Assembly: GCF_001577755.1 (NCBI RefSeq)
Contig: NZ_CP010776.1
Location: forward strand, 2,294,001-2,358,000
Direction of reading: 5' to 3'
Length of the DNA: 64,000 nt
Source: Rufibacter sp. DG15C
Lineage (GTDB): Bacteria; Bacteroidota; Bacteroidia; Cytophagales; Hymenobacteraceae
Within the stretch, counting starts at the first letter, position 1. Each line of letters starts with the position of its first letter. The notes beneath the pieces are model-generated. The model was given only the letters and a program-made list of their open reading frames with translations. It searched no databases and was not told the DNA's origin. The translations under genes and the position numbers were made by a program. Positions 41,645 to 50,485 of the stretch are shown in pieces.

Positions 41645-42682
41645 TTATTCTGGAGTTCCTTCTAGCACGGCGGCCACTTTTTCTGGCTCACCGTTGACCA
41701 TGGCTCTGATTTTGTCTTCAATCTCCTGCATCATCTCTTCATTGTCCAGCAACAACTGCTTCACGGCGTCACGGCCCTGACCCAGTCTGTTACCATCATA
41801 AGAGAACCAAGAACCAGACTTCTGGATGATGTTCAACTCCACGCCCAAGTCAAGAATCTCACCTACTTTAGAGATACCCTGCCCGTACATGATGTCAAAT
41901 TCCACCACTTTGAACGGAGGCGCCACTTTGTTTTTCACCACTTTCACCTTAGTACGGTTACCGGTAATGTTGTCAGCACCTTCTTTGATCTGACCAATAC
42001 GACGGATGTCCAGACGCACAGAGGCGTAGAATTTAAGAGCGTTACCGCCCGTGGTGGTCTCTGGGTTACCGAACATCACACCAATCTTCTCACGCAACTG
42101 GTTGATGAAGATACAGCAGCAACCGGTTTTGTTGATGGTACCCGTCAATTTACGAAGCGCCTGAGACATCAAACGAGCCTGAAGACCCATCTTGCTATCA
42201 CCCATGTCGCCTTCCAATTCGCCTTTAGGAACCAGAGCAGCCACAGAGTCAATCACAATGATGTCAATGGCACCAGAGCTGATCAAGTGGTCTGCAATCT
42301 CAAGGGCTTGCTCACCGTTGTCTGGCTGGGCAATCAAAAGGTTTTCTGTGTCTATACCCAGCTTCTCAGCGTAGGCCTTGTCAAAAGCGTGCTCAGCGTC
42401 AATGAACGCGGCAATACCGCCTTTTTTCTGTGCTTCAGCAATGCAGTGCATGGTGAGCGTGGTTTTACCAGAAGATTCTGGTCCGTAGATTTCAACCACT
42501 CTACCGCGTGGAAGACCTCCAATGCCCAACGCAATGTCCAAACCAAGGGAGCCGGTAGAGATAGCCGGTACATCCACCACTTTGGTATCGTTCAGCTTCA
42601 TGACAGTCCCTTTTCCGTAGGTCTTGTCCAGCTTGTCGATGGTAAGTTGGAGCGCTTTCAATTTTTCGGTGTTTACACTCAT
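41645..42682 (-). CDS. recA: Recombinase RecA
   Basis: A 345-residue strand-exchange ATPase for homologous recombination and SOS signalling. Walker A is [10 protein letters not shown] (about 67-76), the Walker B-like strand [12 protein letters not shown] is visible, and the L2-type loop [32 protein letters not shown] is complete. I chose ATG at 42680-42682 ([11 protein letters not shown]). The ATG upstream of it adds an unlike N-terminus. No obvious SOS box is identified in the leader. Confidence 0.98.
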   Translation of the reverse strand: MSVNTEKLKALQLTIDKLDKTYGKGTVMKLNDTKVVDVPAISTGSLGLDIALGIGGLPRGRVVEIYGPESSGKTTLTMHCIAEAQKKGGIAAFIDAEHAFDKAYAEKLGIDTENLLIAQPDNGEQALEIADHLISSGAIDIIVIDSVAALVPKGELEGDMGDSKMGLQARLMSQALRKLTGTINKTGCCCIFINQLREKIGVMFGNPETTTGGNALKFYASVRLDIRRIGQIKEGADNITGNRTKVKVVKNKVAPPFKVVEFDIMYGQGISKVGEILDLGVELNIIQKSGSWFSYDGNRLGQGRDAVKQLLLDNEEMMQEIEDKIRAMVNGEPEKVAAVLEGTPE

Positions 42683-43169
42683 GTCTGTGTTTTTCGTTGC
42701 TTTTATAGTATGTGAATTTACGAATCCTAGGCTAATCTGCAAACGCTTGCCGCGGCATTTTGGGCACTTGCCAGATCTGCTTTAGAGGCGCAATATTCTA
42801 ACACCACAAGGTAGGGTTTTGTGCCATTTTAGACTACATTTTTTAGTTTTATTTTTACCCATTTGCTAAAATTTGTAGTAAAGCATTCAAGCTGAAGAAA
42901 CTACTCCTGCCCGGTGTTTGCTCATTAGGTTAGTTTTCTTGGCCACTCTTGTGCAGGTTACTTTACGGTGCTTAGCGCCTTCTTGTTAAGGCACGGGATG
43001 ACTGAGTAATTGGCAGTTGCTTTTTGGCAAACGAGTAGCCAAGCCCACTATGGACGGGGTCTGTTTTCTTTAAGTAAAATAAGTACCTTGTGGGTATTTA
43101 AGGGAGAGGCTTCTTTTCAAAAATGGCTTCTCCTTCTGATTGGCTCTCATTCTTGTCCCAAAGTATACT
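42683..43169. other. 487-bp gene-free region between divergent recA and an outer-membrane-like gene
   Basis: It contains presumed promoters on both strands. No member of either repeat family is present, and I see no convincing structured RNA. A and T tracts are clustered at 42835-42880 (poly-T then AATTTGT). A short open frame at 43010-43255 is not conserved-looking. Confidence 0.55.
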
Positions 43170-44339
43170 ATGTTGAAGAAATGGCTTTTATTGGCCGCGG
43201 TGGGCATTTGCTACACCCCTCTTGCCCAAGCCCAGTTGAACAACCAAGCCCTTGAAAACCGTCAGCCGGTCAAACCAGATCAAGCCGGCGAGCTGCAGTT
43301 GGGCCTCAACGCGCTGGGCTACAGCAAAAACAACGAGTACTTCAACAACATAGCAGACGGCTACACGCTGTTTGGCTATCACCTTAATCCTAGGCTGGTG
43401 TACCACGCCACGCCGCACGTGCGCATAGACGCCGGCGTGCAGCTGCAGAAAGACTTCGGCACCAAGAAGTATTCCCTTACCCAACCTACCTTCTCCATCC
43501 GGTATGAGAAAGATGACAAGACGCTCATCTTCGGGACGCTGGAAGGCCACGTGAACCACGGCTACATTGAGCCTCTCTATGACTTTGAGCGCCTCATGAC
43601 CAACCGCCTGGAGAACGGTCTGCAGTTTCTATTGAACAAACCGTGGCTCAAGCTGGACGCTTTTATTGACTGGCAGCGCTACCTGCGCGAGGGAGACCCG
43701 TTCCAGGAAGTGGTGGCCGGAGGCGCCGTAGCGGAGATTGCCTTGTACAAGACGCCCGCTTCCATGGACGTAGATGAAAGCAATACCGGTTCTACTTTCT
43801 ATGTGGGCTTGCCCATCCAGTTCACGGCCATGCACCGCGGCGGCCAGATTGACGTCACGGATAAGCCGCTGGATACCTTTTTTAACGGAACCGTGGGCTT
43901 GATTCTGCGCAAGGACTATGACAGGAAGGTGCTGCATGCGCTGTACTTTCAGCCATACGTGGTGGCCTTCAAAGACTTCTCCAACACCAAGCAACTGGCG
44001 TTCAAACAAGGAACGGGCATTTACCTGAATGCGGGCATAGACACCAAATACCAGAACGTGATGCTGAGCTATTGGCGGGGCAGAGGCTACGTAGCCGAGA
44101 TGGGCGGACAGTTGTACCCGTCCCAGTCCTCCAATTACCTGAACTCTACCTTCACCCAAGAGGAGCGGGACTTGTTGATTCTACGCCTGATGCATGACGT
44201 GAAATTGGCCCAGGGTTTGACTCTGACGCTGCGCTTGGAGCCTTTGTATGACTTGAATGAGCCCAAACTGGAGTTCTCTAACAGCCTGTACTTGAACTTT
44301 AACACAGACTTCTTTCTAGCCAGACTCAAGAAGCGCTAG
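43170..44339 (+). CDS. Putative outer-membrane beta-barrel protein, unknown
   Basis: A 389-residue protein with a signal peptide (LKKWLLLAAVGICYTPLAQAQ). The body alternates aromatic and polar residues as in outer-membrane strands (KLDAFIDWQRYLREGD, ALYFQPYVVAFKD, DVKLAQGLTLTLRLEPLYDL) and ends with LKKR rather than a C-terminal aromatic. ATG 43170 is chosen over an upstream start. No family recognised, and no partner gene adjoins it in the same strand. Confidence 0.75.
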   Translation: MLKKWLLLAAVGICYTPLAQAQLNNQALENRQPVKPDQAGELQLGLNALGYSKNNEYFNNIADGYTLFGYHLNPRLVYHATPHVRIDAGVQLQKDFGTKKYSLTQPTFSIRYEKDDKTLIFGTLEGHVNHGYIEPLYDFERLMTNRLENGLQFLLNKPWLKLDAFIDWQRYLREGDPFQEVVAGGAVAEIALYKTPASMDVDESNTGSTFYVGLPIQFTAMHRGGQIDVTDKPLDTFFNGTVGLILRKDYDRKVLHALYFQPYVVAFKDFSNTKQLAFKQGTGIYLNAGIDTKYQNVMLSYWRGRGYVAEMGGQLYPSQSSNYLNSTFTQEERDLLILRLMHDVKLAQGLTLTLRLEPLYDLNEPKLEFSNSLYLNFNTDFFLARLKKR

Positions 44340-44382
44340 CCGTTTTTGGGCTATTTTCCAGAAAGGGAGCTAAAAACGGCTA
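44338..44382. repeat. Palindromic intergenic repeat, copy R21
   Basis: TAGCCGTTTTTGGGCT and AGCTAAAAACGGCTA arms around ATTTTCCAGAAAGGG. The stop of the preceding gene (TAG) is part of the left flank, which pairs with CTA on the right. Confidence 0.85.
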
Positions 44383-45009
44383 AGCGGCTTTGCTGGTGTA
44401 TTCCTTTCTGGTGATGCGGTACGTGTAGAGCGGCCGGGGAGGCTTGTCTGACAGTTGGTTGAGGTAGGGCACAAATTCGCCGGTCCATGTAAAGCCGCAG
44501 CGCTCTGCCACCTTCTGGCTCCGCTGGTTTTCCTTGGCGCAACGCAGACTGATAGCATCCATGCGCAAGACCTCAAAGGCGTATTCCAGCAGCGCCAGCA
44601 TGGCCTCAGAGATGTAGCCCTTGCCCTCTGCCGAGGCGTCAATGTAATACCCCACTTCGGCCACTTTCTTGCCGCGCGCCAGGCGCCGTATGGTAATGTC
44701 CCCAATGTACTGGTGGTCTTGTTGTCGCCAAAGCCCAAAGCTATGCAAGTCTCCGGTGCGGCGCTGGTACTCCAGAAGCTTAATTCGGTTTACGGCCTCT
44801 TCCAAATTGGTCACTGAGGAAGTCCTGTCTGGGAAATCTGACAGTAACCTTTCTCTGTTCTCATCCAGCAAATCCAGGAATACCTGGGCTTCTTCCTGGT
44901 GGTAAGGCCGCAACAACAGCCGGGGCGTGGTCAGGTGAAAAGACGAAACATAAGAGGTGATGTGCTGCCGCATAGAAAAAGGGGACTTGCCTTTTTGTAC
45001 GAGGCGCAT
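44380..45009 (-). CDS. GNAT family N-acetyltransferase
   Basis: A 209-residue GNAT of the RimJ/RimL group: TPRLLLRPYHQEEAQVFLDLL near the N-terminus, VGYYIDASAEGKGYISEAMLALLEYAF (motif A with the QxxGxG/A-like loop) and LRMDAISLRCAKENQRSQKVAERCGF (motif B). Substrate unknown. It converges with the beta-barrel-like gene and has R21 next to its 3' end. Confidence 0.9.
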   Translation of the reverse strand: MRLVQKGKSPFSMRQHITSYVSSFHLTTPRLLLRPYHQEEAQVFLDLLDENRERLLSDFPDRTSSVTNLEEAVNRIKLLEYQRRTGDLHSFGLWRQQDHQYIGDITIRRLARGKKVAEVGYYIDASAEGKGYISEAMLALLEYAFEVLRMDAISLRCAKENQRSQKVAERCGFTWTGEFVPYLNQLSDKPPRPLYTYRITRKEYTSKAA

Positions 45010-45090
45010 GCAGAGAAGTGCTGTCTCTTTTCAACAAAATCTAGCACGGGTCGTTTCTCTTAGTTCTATATCACTTACAATGAAAGAGCT

Positions 45091-45963
45091 ATGAAAGGAA
45101 GATTAGAAGGAAAAGTGGCCATTGTGACCGGCGGCGGAACGGGCATAGGAGAAGCCATCTGTCACAAGTTTGCCAAAGAGGGAGCCAGCGTAGTGGTCTG
45201 TGGTTTCCCGGAAGACCCAGTAGAAGACGTGGCCAAAGCCATCACCAAAGACGGTGGCGTAGCCATTGCCTACACCGGTGACATCTCCATAGAAGCCAAC
45301 GCCAAGACCTGCGTAGACCTGGCGGTCAAGCAATACGGCCAGCTGGATATTCTGGTGAACAACGCCGGTGTATTCCCGGTCACCGCGCTGTTGCAGGACT
45401 ACCCTACAGATGCGTTTGAGTACATGCTGCGCCATAACGTGACCTCTGCGTTCATGATGAGCCGGGCGGCCTTGCCAGAACTACACAAAACCAAAGGCAA
45501 CATCGTGTCGGCGGGGTCAGAGGCGGGGAAGATTGGCATTGCCCAGAATACGCCGTACGGCGGCACCAAAGGGTTTATCCATGCCTTTATGCAAGGGCTG
45601 GCGGTAGAGCAGGCGCAGTTTGGCGTGCGCTGCAACTGCGTGTGCCCAGGACCTATTGATACCGCCTGGACGCACAAGGAAACCGGCCCCATGGACAAGA
45701 AGATGGAGACCACCATGATTCAGGCCACGCCGCTGGGCAGAAGGGGCACCCCCGAAGAGGTAGCCAACGTCTACGCCTTCCTGGCCTCTGACGAAGCCTC
45801 TTACGTGACGGGTGCCTTATACTTTGTAGACGGCGGCATCACGGTGGCCAAAGGACCCGTGGGCGATGAGATTTCTGGTAGCCTCAAGAAAGAACCCAAG
45901 GGTGAGCTGGTAACGGAACATTCGCAAGACGGGCATACCCAGATTAGGGAAGAGCACCAATAA
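45091..45963 (+). CDS. SDR family oxidoreductase
   Basis: A 290-residue classical short-chain dehydrogenase. Cofactor motif VTGGGTGIGEAICHKFA (about 12-28), NNAG (about 90), SAGSEAGKIG and the catalytic YGGTK. The end, SYVTGALYFVDGGITVAKGP, is standard. A C-terminal acidic tail (GDEISGSLKKEPKGELVTEHSQ) adds about 30 residues beyond typical FabG-like proteins. Substrate unknown; the nearby TIGR02587 gene is separated by a strong hairpin. Confidence 0.92.
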   Translation: MKGRLEGKVAIVTGGGTGIGEAICHKFAKEGASVVVCGFPEDPVEDVAKAITKDGGVAIAYTGDISIEANAKTCVDLAVKQYGQLDILVNNAGVFPVTALLQDYPTDAFEYMLRHNVTSAFMMSRAALPELHKTKGNIVSAGSEAGKIGIAQNTPYGGTKGFIHAFMQGLAVEQAQFGVRCNCVCPGPIDTAWTHKETGPMDKKMETTMIQATPLGRRGTPEEVANVYAFLASDEASYVTGALYFVDGGITVAKGPVGDEISGSLKKEPKGELVTEHSQDGHTQIREEHQ

Positions 45964-45970
45964 AATATTA

Positions 45971-46026
45971 GTACAAAAACAAAGGGCCCCTCCGTAAAAT
46001 CACGGAGGGGCCCTTTGTTTTTGTAC
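45971..46026. terminator. Perfect 25-bp-stem hairpin after the SDR gene
   Basis: GTACAAAAACAAAGGGCCCC with CTCCGT-side bases pairs perfectly with its inverse across a 6-nt loop (AAAATC). It has T-rich right arm ends (TTTGTTTTTG) and A-rich left ends, so it can serve both strands. The following gene starts about 45 bp later. Confidence 0.9.
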
Positions 46027-46070
46027 GGATGGTAACCCAAACGGCGTTTTGCAAGTATTTGACAATCAAT

Positions 46071-46988
46071 ATGCAAAAAAAGCCAATAGGGGACTCCCTT
46101 CAAGAATATGGCCGAGGCTTGATTGGTGGACTCATCTTCAGTTTGCCCTTGCTCTTCACCATGGAAGTCTGGGTGAGCAGCTACCGAACTTCGCCTGTCT
46201 TGTTGCTTTTAAACATAGCCCTCACCTATGCCTTGCTGTTGGGCTACAATGCCTATGCCGGCCTGCGGGAGAATGCGTCCTGGAAAGAGGTGGCCATCGA
46301 CTCTGTAGAAGAAATGGGGATTGGGCTGGTACTGGCCTTTTTGTTCTTGCTGCTTCTGGGCCTTATTGACTTTGACACCATGTCCTTGGAGCGGATTGTC
46401 TACATGGTCATCACCGAGGCCTTGACGGTGGCCATTGGGGTGTCCATTGGGACCGCGCAACTGGGTACGTCGGCTAACAGTGAGGAAGTGTCCGTGGGCA
46501 TGCAAGAGACCTCTGCTCAAAAAAAGGACAAGGGTTCTTCTACCTTAGAGTTAGTAGTGCTGTCTGTCTGCGCCGGTATGCTATTGGCCTCTAACATTGC
46601 GCCCACAGATGAAGTGTTTCTGCTGGCCACTTCCATCAAACCCTTGTTGGTATTGGGCATTGTGTTGGTGTCACTGGTGTTAAACGGCATCATTCTTTTT
46701 TACATAGGGTTTAGGGGAGCCTATGAAACGCCTGCCCAACAAAAGCCCCATTTCATGGAAGTCCTCTGGAATGTGAGCATCACGTACGGCACCGCGTTCT
46801 GTGTGTCTGCAGGAGCCTTGTGGTTTTATGGCCGGTTTGAAGGGGAAGGGTTCCACACGGGTGTGCAAATGACCGTCATATTAAGTCTGGTGGCTTCTTT
46901 AGGTGCTTCAGCGGGTAGGCTGCTGCTAGACCAAGAAGCCAATCCAGACGTTTCCAAAACCGACAACTATGAAAAAGAACCTGCTTGA
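46071..46988 (+). CDS. TIGR02587 family integral membrane protein
   Basis: A 305-residue protein with about seven hydrophobic segments, starting DSLQEYGRGLIGGLIFSLPLLFTMEVWV, which matches the TIGR02587 family of uncharacterised membrane proteins. A loop (residues about 150-165) is charged. The start may be 46029 (ATG) or 46071; I prefer 46071 because it gives the conserved beginning. It overlaps the following TIGR02588 gene by 20 bp, and this pairing is a known feature of the family. The function is not established. Confidence 0.85.
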   Translation: MQKKPIGDSLQEYGRGLIGGLIFSLPLLFTMEVWVSSYRTSPVLLLLNIALTYALLLGYNAYAGLRENASWKEVAIDSVEEMGIGLVLAFLFLLLLGLIDFDTMSLERIVYMVITEALTVAIGVSIGTAQLGTSANSEEVSVGMQETSAQKKDKGSSTLELVVLSVCAGMLLASNIAPTDEVFLLATSIKPLLVLGIVLVSLVLNGIILFYIGFRGAYETPAQQKPHFMEVLWNVSITYGTAFCVSAGALWFYGRFEGEGFHTGVQMTVILSLVASLGASAGRLLLDQEANPDVSKTDNYEKEPA

Positions 46989-47346
46989 GTGGAGCGTTTT
47001 TGCCGCCAGTTTGCTGTTGCTGCTGGGGCTGATTGGGTATCTGGCCTTCAAATCCTTTTCGTACCAAGATACGCCTCCAGACCTGAGAGTGTCTTTGGCC
47101 TCTACTACAGACAGCCTCCGCAGAAACATCTACAAGTTGGAATTGGTCAACAAAGGCGCGCAAACCGCTGAGAACATTGCCGTTGAGGTCACCTTGCACC
47201 AGGGAGGCGCAGAAATTGAGAAGGCCGAAGCCTTGTTTCCGCAGGCGCCCTCCCAAAGCAGGGAGGAAGCCTGGATTACCTTCAGGACCAAGCGGCAACC
47301 CGGTCAAACACTCAAGGTGCATATTCTGGGCTACAATAGGCCGTAA
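46969..47346 (+). CDS. TIGR02588 family protein
   Basis: A 125-residue protein with one N-terminal transmembrane helix (WSVFAASLLLLLGLIGYLAF) and a soluble beta-rich domain (VSLASTTDSLRRNIYKLELVNKGAQTAENIAVEVTL), fitting TIGR02588. It overlaps TIGR02587, and the pair is probably a membrane complex. A terminator follows 12 bp after the stop. Confidence 0.83.
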   Translation: MKKNLLEWSVFAASLLLLLGLIGYLAFKSFSYQDTPPDLRVSLASTTDSLRRNIYKLELVNKGAQTAENIAVEVTLHQGGAEIEKAEALFPQAPSQSREEAWITFRTKRQPGQTLKVHILGYNRP

Positions 47347-47357
47347 GGGAGGCAAAC

Positions 47358-47393
47358 AAAAAAGGCAGGTTCTGGAGAGCCTGCCTTTTTTGT
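47358..47393. terminator. Intrinsic terminator, bidirectional
   Basis: AAAAAAGGCAGG / CCTGCCTTTTTT stem with a 10-nt loop (TTCTGGAGAG); it serves TIGR02588 on the plus strand and, by the A-rich left side, the converging unknown gene. Confidence 0.9.
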
Positions 47394-47394
47394 T

Positions 47395-47823
47395 TTATTT
47401 GGTTAAGAACGGATAGTTGTACTGTACCGGGCTGCCTAGTTGCTGCCAGCGGGCAATCACTTCCATGGAGTGGGCAATCTCATTGAAGTACTCCAGGCGT
47501 CTGATCAGGTGCTCTTTCAGCAACACGGTGCCGTCTGGCGTCTTCATGTAGGCGTGCTTGTCCTGCAGAATCTGGTAGATGGCATCTGAGAAACGCTTGG
47601 CGTCCTGCTGGTACTGCTGCTGGAACTCAGTGAAGGATCCAAAACCGTCCTGGGTGATTTTATAGTCAAAGCCCACATGGTGCAGAATGTCACACAGCAT
47701 GCGCACTTCCAGGGGCATAGAGATATGGTACGGAGTGGTGCGTATGTCCACGCCGTTTTTTAAGTGACGGGCAATGGTGTCTACGTTGTTCTCAAAGCGT
47801 TCAAAAAGGGCACTAGCTTCCAT
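47395..47823 (-). CDS. Hypothetical protein
   Basis: A 142-residue soluble protein, probably all alpha-helical with charged surface (MEASALFERFENNVDTIARHL; SMEVIARWQQLGS). No family is recognised and no motif indicates activity. It is convergent with TIGR02588 and 62 bp downstream of the FAD-protein stop. Confidence 0.75.
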   Translation of the reverse strand: MEASALFERFENNVDTIARHLKNGVDIRTTPYHISMPLEVRMLCDILHHVGFDYKITQDGFGSFTEFQQQYQQDAKRFSDAIYQILQDKHAYMKTPDGTVLLKEHLIRRLEYFNEIAHSMEVIARWQQLGSPVQYNYPFLTK

Positions 47824-47885
47824 GGATGTCTTGTAAAAGTATTCTAGCTGTAAAAGTACAGATCACATTACGGTTTTCATAGTGT

Positions 47886-49331
47886 TTATACCGAAGCCGT
47901 AGGCTGCGTTTTTGGTCTGTTTTCCAGGAAATAGCCAAAAAACGGCTGAGACAGGTGCTTGGCCAGTTGAGAAGCCTGCTCACGCAACTCGGCAATGGCG
48001 TTGCTTTCCCACAACTCGCCCCGTCTGGACGAGCCCAAGGTGAACAAGCCCTGGCTGTGCGTGCCGTCTGGTTGGATGAGACTTCCCATCATGTCTACCT
48101 GCAAACCCATCTGTAAAGGATGCGCCACCGCCAGGTTCTGATGCAAAAGGGACTGCACCAACGGGTCTGGCACCGCATCATACTTAAGCTGCGGACCCGT
48201 GCAGTTAATGACGCGGTCTGCCAACACCGTTTCAGGAGTGAGGGTGTTTTTGGGCTGAAGGGTCACGGCTACTTTGTTCCCCTTTACAGCCATGGATTGC
48301 ACGCGGGCGGCCATCACTTGCAATTGACCGCTTTGCTGCATTTCTAGCACAGCGGTGTGCACTTGCGGCGGAAGCCGGTGCCGCACCACGCCCCACAAAG
48401 ATCCCAGCCTATGCATGAATTTGCGTTGCTCAGTGCGTGTGAGTTTCTGCCACATGGCGTGCGTATGCGGCCGTATGCCGTTGATCATTTCTTCCCAGCC
48501 TTGTCCCTGGTGCTGCTTTAATTCCTGATTGAACAACCGAACCATCTCCAGCAAAGAAGAAGCTTGCGCTATACGATCCCCGAAGGCTGCATTTGGTTGG
48601 CCAGACAGGTACGGACGCGGCAGGAACCCATTGGTAGAAACCGCCATTACCTTTCCTGTGAATCCCTGTTCCTGCAAACCAAGCAGCGCGTCAATGGTGG
48701 TAAGGCCCGTGCCCAGCAAAACCACGGTGGCGTCTGCAGGCAAATCCTGGAGGATGTCGGGGCGCCAGGGATCTGAAAAGTAGATAGGCGGTGTCAAAGC
48801 CTCGGTTTCCCTTGGTGCCACGCACCGCATGGGCGCCGGCTGAAAATTACCCAAAGCCAGCACTACCTGTTCGGCAGCTACTTTCTGGCCAGTTTCTAGT
48901 TCTATCTGGTAGGTTTGCTGTAAAAGATCTTTACTGGTAGTGAGTTTGGTGGCCCGCTCTGGCAATAGCGTAAACTTTTGGCTGTGCGTGTGGATGGTTT
49001 CCTGTAAAATAGCCTCTAAATATTCGCCGTACAGTTGCCTGGGCACAAAGGTATGGGCTATCTCCTCCAGCGTTGCATGCGCATAAATTGGTTGGGTTTT
49101 TAACCAATCTACAAAGTGGGTGGGTTGGTCTGGGAAGGCGCTCATGCGGCCAGCATGCACGTTGAGCAGGTATTTCTCTGAGTTTGCCGCGTACGCAACA
49201 CCTTTGCCCAGGGGATAGCCTTTGTTGATTAGGAGGACTTCTACGGGTTGGTGGGTTTGCCTGAGCAAATGGACGGCCACCATGGTTCCACTGAAACCTC
49301 CTCCAATAATTGCAATGGTCTTCCGGTGCAT
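47886..49331 (-). CDS. FAD/NAD(P)-binding protein of the NAD_binding_9 type, with repeat-encoded tail
   Basis: A 481-residue flavoprotein-like protein. The N-terminal fold is IAIIGGGFSGTMVAVHLLRQ (about 5-24) and PLGKGVAYAANSEKYLLNVHAGRMSAFPDQP follows, a hallmark of the group often annotated FAD-NAD(P)-binding domain (pyr_redox_9). A second Rossmann-like segment is DATVVLLGTGLTTIDALLGL. The last 20 residues (FFGYFLENRPKTQ and TASV) are encoded by palindromic repeat R22, so the natural end may have been moved by insertion or decay. Substrate unknown. Confidence 0.82.
   Translation of the reverse strand: MHRKTIAIIGGGFSGTMVAVHLLRQTHQPVEVLLINKGYPLGKGVAYAANSEKYLLNVHAGRMSAFPDQPTHFVDWLKTQPIYAHATLEEIAHTFVPRQLYGEYLEAILQETIHTHSQKFTLLPERATKLTTSKDLLQQTYQIELETGQKVAAEQVVLALGNFQPAPMRCVAPRETEALTPPIYFSDPWRPDILQDLPADATVVLLGTGLTTIDALLGLQEQGFTGKVMAVSTNGFLPRPYLSGQPNAAFGDRIAQASSLLEMVRLFNQELKQHQGQGWEEMINGIRPHTHAMWQKLTRTEQRKFMHRLGSLWGVVRHRLPPQVHTAVLEMQQSGQLQVMAARVQSMAVKGNKVAVTLQPKNTLTPETVLADRVINCTGPQLKYDAVPDPLVQSLLHQNLAVAHPLQMGLQVDMMGSLIQPDGTHSQGLFTLGSSRRGELWESNAIAELREQASQLAKHLSQPFFGYFLENRPKTQPTASV
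47905..47946. repeat. Palindromic intergenic repeat, copy R22 (inside coding sequence)
   Basis: GCGTTTTTGGTCTG, centre TTTTCCAGGAAA, right arm AGCCAAAAAACGGC. It lies within the 3' end of the FAD-protein gene and is translated as a tail. Confidence 0.85.
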
Positions 49332-49468
49332 AAAAGCTGTAGGTTAAAAGCTTGTTGGGTATGCGGCCACTTAGGGCAGAGAAACGAATAGTGTCTCTGC
49401 AAACTGATTTTAGGGAGAAAAGTTACGGCAGGGGAAGAGTAAGCTAAATAAGAGTAATCGTATTCAGG

Positions 49469-49508
49469 TCGTTTTTGGGCTATTTTCCAGAAAACGGGCC
49501 AAAAACGA
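49469..49508. repeat. Palindromic intergenic repeat, copy R23
   Basis: TCGTTTTTGGGCTA, centre TTTTCCAGAAAAC, right arm GGGCCAAAAACGA. It lies between the MoxR gene stop and the FAD-protein start, both on the minus strand. Confidence 0.87.
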
Positions 49509-49509
49509 A

Positions 49510-50472
49510 TTACAATAATTCTTTGACAATCTGTTCAACGGTGATGCCTTCTGCCTCGGCCTTGAAGTTACGGACCAAACGGTGGCGCAAAATAGGAACG
49601 GCCACGGTTTTCACGTCTTCAATGTCTGGGGAGTATTTGCCGTTGAGCAGCGCATTGCATTTGGCACCCATGATCAAGTGCTGCGAGGCTCTAGGGCCTG
49701 CGCCCCACTCCAGGTATTGCTTAGCCTGCGGGGCCGCCATCTCAGACTCTGGGCGGGTCTTGTGCACCAGTTTCACGGCGTACTCCACTACGTTGTCCGT
49801 TACAGGCACGCGTCTGATCAACTGTTGAAACGCAATGATTTCTTCTGCCGTGAGGATGACCTGCGGTTTGTAATTGCGGTCGCCGGTGGTATTTTTAACG
49901 ATCTGAAGTTCTGAGGCGAAGCTTGGGTAAGACAAGGCCACGTGAAACATGAAGCGGTCCAATTGCGCTTCTGGCAGGGGATAGGTTCCTTCCTGTTCAA
50001 TAGGGTTTTGCGTGGCCAGCACAAAGAACGGACGCGGCAGCTTGTAATGATGGCCGGCCACCGTCACAGAATATTCTTGCATGGCTTCTAAAAGCGCGGC
50101 CTGGGTTTTGGGCGGCGTGCGGTTGATCTCATCAGCTAAGACGATGTTGGCAAACACCGGACCTTTCACGAACTGGAAGTTGCGGTTCTGGTCCAGGGTC
50201 TCAGAGCCCAGAATGTCTGAGGGCATCAAGTCTGGCGTGAACTGTACCCGGTTAAAGGACATGTCCAGCGACGAGGCGATGGTATGGATGAGCAAGGTTT
50301 TAGCCAAGCCCGGTACGCCTACCAAAAGACAATGCCCCTGACAAAAAACAGCGGTCAGCACTAGTTTTACTACTTCCTCTTGCCCAATGATGGTTTGGGA
50401 GATTTCAGAGGTAAGGCGCCCGTAGGCTTTGTATAGCGCGTCAGCGGCTTCTTTGTCAGAGGCAAATGGCAT
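49510..50472 (-). CDS. MoxR-type AAA+ ATPase
   Basis: A 320-residue AAA+ chaperone-like ATPase. Walker A is GVPGLAKTLLIH (about 58-69), Walker B VLADEINRTPPKTQAALLEAM, and the arginine/sensor region is PLPEAQLDRFMFHV. MoxR proteins assemble or insert cofactors into partner proteins that usually carry von Willebrand factor A domains; none is seen nearby, so its client is unclear. It is preceded 13 bp by the SurA-type PPIase gene and may be in one transcript with it. Confidence 0.9.
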   Translation of the reverse strand: MPFASDKEAADALYKAYGRLTSEISQTIIGQEEVVKLVLTAVFCQGHCLLVGVPGLAKTLLIHTIASSLDMSFNRVQFTPDLMPSDILGSETLDQNRNFQFVKGPVFANIVLADEINRTPPKTQAALLEAMQEYSVTVAGHHYKLPRPFFVLATQNPIEQEGTYPLPEAQLDRFMFHVALSYPSFASELQIVKNTTGDRNYKPQVILTAEEIIAFQQLIRRVPVTDNVVEYAVKLVHKTRPESEMAAPQAKQYLEWGAGPRASQHLIMGAKCNALLNGKYSPDIEDVKTVAVPILRHRLVRNFKAEAEGITVEQIVKELL

Positions 50473-50485
50473 AGAGGATAGTTAT

